A stretch of DNA of 6,504 nucleotides from Oscillospiraceae bacterium (lineage in GTDB: Bacteria > Bacillota > Clostridia > Oscillospirales > Ruminococcaceae): assembly GCA_016296165.1 (NCBI GenBank), contig JAEDJV010000137.1, positions 1 to 6,504 on the forward strand. Reading direction: 5' to 3'. Position 1 is the first letter of the stretch. Every line of letters begins with the position of its first letter. The translations under genes and the position numbers were made by a program. The notes below the pieces were generated by a model that saw nothing but the letters and a program-made list of their open reading frames with translations, ran no database searches and was not told the DNA's origin. Shown in pieces: positions 5,028 to 6,504 of this stretch.

Positions 5028-6443
5028 ATGAATAATAATTTTTTAAAACGTGTATTTTCAGCAGTTATAGGCACTTCAATAATAGGAACTTCATTTCTTC
5101 CTTTTGGCAACAGTAATAAACCGAATACTAATACGTTATCTGTATATGCTGCAGATAGTCTTTCAATCGCAGATATGCCCTCTGAGTATCACTATGCTGC
5201 AGACTGGATCTGGCAGAACAGAGTTGAAAAGGAAGGTTCAGTTGCAAGATGGAATACATTATTTGATCAGATTGCTGCAAACGGCGGAAAGCTCAATTAT
5301 GTATTCCGCTGGCAGTCATATAAAACTCTGACGCTTGAACAGCGTCAGAAATTCGCAGAAATGGTTGACGCAGGAATCAATGAGTGGTGCAAATGGCTTG
5401 TAGGATATGAGAACTGGCCATACAATCATATTGAAGTAAATGTTGTCGGATGGGCTGTACTGGATAAAAACTGTCTTCTTGACCTTCAGCCTGATGAGGT
5501 TGTATGGGATAATCTGATTAGTCCGTATGATGCACAGTATGATACTTCAAACGGCTATGAAACAATTCCTGATAAGCTTCCTTCTGCACCTGAAGAGCTT
5601 TGGACTTTTAACTATTTTACTGACAGAAATCATCAGTATAACGGACAGAGCTTTGATGAATATTTATGGTGTACTCAGGGCTGGCCGAATGTCGGCGGAT
5701 GCGGAGGTGACTGGGGACAGCGTTTGTCTGATAACGCCTATCTCGGAATAATCGACGGAACAGGATTTCTTCATGTTTACTGGCACGAGCTGGGTCATGG
5801 ATTCGGAATGACAGATTTTTATGGCGGTGAAGGTGCTTCTGACGGATTCCCTCCAGGAGGATTTCCTGGAGGAAAAAATTCTCTTATGATGGCAGGTTCT
5901 GCTTCTGAAATTACAGATTTTGACGGCTGGTTTCTTCGCTATCTCTGGAGTAAAATAAAAGATGACAGCGGAAGATTTAATTTCCCAGAAGTACCATCTG
6001 AACCTGAAACTCCTGTTGATAATACAGCATCAACAGGTTTTTCAGATACTATAACAAGTGTCGGAGAAGGATATATCAGCTTTGCACAAAACGGAACATT
6101 TCTGTTCAGCGGAGATTACTGCGATGGCGATGAGCAGAAAAATCTTTCACATTATGAAACAGGAGATAAAATCACTATAACTTTCACATATGATAAAACA
6201 AACAATACAATTCTTCACATTGAAAGTCTGATTCTTGATGAAAATATACACCCTGAAATTGTAAAGGGTGATGTGAATCTTGACGGTGAACTCAGTATTG
6301 CAGATGCTGTATTGCTTCAGAAATGGTTTCTTAATGTACCCGATGCACTGCTTCCTGACTGGACAATTGCTGATATGAATGAAAATAACAGCATTTATGT
6401 AATTGATTTTTGCTTGCTTAAACGCTTACTTACAGAACAGTAA
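5028..6443 (+). CDS. Secreted dockerin-bearing putative metzincin metalloprotease, copy 2
   Basis: This tandem paralogue of the preceding gene has 471 residues. It starts 11 nt after that gene's stop with an AAGGA site 7 nt before the ATG, so the two are almost surely co-transcribed. The signal peptide is MNNNFLKR plus a hydrophobic stretch to ~25, with probable cleavage after SVYA (41). The catalytic-type domain at ~49-317 has the zinc motif HELGHGFGMTD (His253, Glu254, His257, Asp263) and Met-turn LMMAG (286-290). By hand alignment the first 112 residues of the domain match copy 1 at 67 positions without gaps. Unlike copy 1 it carries four cysteines in this domain (121, 149, 215, 225). A beta-rich module (~336-405) and a dockerin (413-468) follow. 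The first Ca loop, from Asp415, is canonical. The second, from Asp449, has Asn453 and Tyr457 at coordinating positions and looks weakened. No terminator is visible in the 61 nt that remain after the gene. Confidence 0.88.
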   Translation: MNNNFLKRVFSAVIGTSIIGTSFLPFGNSNKPNTNTLSVYAADSLSIADMPSEYHYAADWIWQNRVEKEGSVARWNTLFDQIAANGGKLNYVFRWQSYKTLTLEQRQKFAEMVDAGINEWCKWLVGYENWPYNHIEVNVVGWAVLDKNCLLDLQPDEVVWDNLISPYDAQYDTSNGYETIPDKLPSAPEELWTFNYFTDRNHQYNGQSFDEYLWCTQGWPNVGGCGGDWGQRLSDNAYLGIIDGTGFLHVYWHELGHGFGMTDFYGGEGASDGFPPGGFPGGKNSLMMAGSASEITDFDGWFLRYLWSKIKDDSGRFNFPEVPSEPETPVDNTASTGFSDTITSVGEGYISFAQNGTFLFSGDYCDGDEQKNLSHYETGDKITITFTYDKTNNTILHIESLILDENIHPEIVKGDVNLDGELSIADAVLLQKWFLNVPDALLPDWTIADMNENNSIYVIDFCLLKRLLTEQ

Positions 6444-6504
6444 ATCTCCTCAAAATATTTCACCAGTTCATAGTCTGTATTGGAATTACCCATAATAATT
6501 AAAA

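Noticed and set aside
4594..5110. Antisense frames of ~70 codons over the 3' end of copy 1 and the start of copy 2
   Set aside because: They are shadows of the dockerin and signal-peptide coding sequence, with no supporting start signals.

Overview
The window looks like a piece of a Gram-positive, plant-fibre-degrading gut or rumen anaerobe of the Ruminococcus type. The basis is two secreted proteins ending in type I dockerins, AT-leaning coding sequence with strong GGAGG-type ribosome binding sites, and a LacI-type sensor domain working with a GGDEF/AraC-type regulator. The genus is an inference; no rRNA or other marker gene is present.

Layout. (1) 1-1024, plus strand: a zinc-dependent medium-chain dehydrogenase of the sorbitol/threonine dehydrogenase type, whose upstream region is cut off. 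(2) 1039-1134, plus strand: the first ~32 codons of a response-regulator receiver domain, which then stops being recognisable. It abuts a strong 14-bp-stem terminator (1138-1175) that lies between the converging transcription units. (3) 1174-3371, minus strand: a two-gene regulatory operon with an ATGA overlap. The first gene encodes a LacI/RbsB-type sugar-binding sensor domain without a DNA-binding domain. The second encodes a protein with an N-terminal sensor region, a degenerate GGDEF-like domain and a C-terminal AraC-type double helix-turn-helix. Together they look like one XylR-like or PBP-GGDEF-type regulator divided into two polypeptides. (4) 3372-3609: a 238-bp divergent control region with a near-consensus minus promoter, a good plus promoter, a 10-bp-arm inverted repeat between them, three related 15-bp direct repeats and a leader hairpin. 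(5) 3610-6443, plus strand: two tandem paralogous secreted proteins 11 nt apart. Each has a signal peptide, a metzincin-like zinc protease domain (HExxHxxGxxD plus Met-turn), a small beta-rich module and a C-terminal dockerin.

How the parts may work together (inference): an extracellular or imported ligand sensed by the PBP-like protein would modulate the AraC-type partner, which would control the divergent dockerin-protease operon. The proteases would be exported and docked onto a cell-surface or cellulosome scaffoldin. No cohesin or scaffoldin is in the window. The dehydrogenase and receiver fragment seem to belong to a different neighbourhood, and the break in the receiver gene is a likely recombination boundary.

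The most interesting content is the pair of dockerin-tagged putative metalloproteases with a dedicated, divergently transcribed split regulator and a structured control region.
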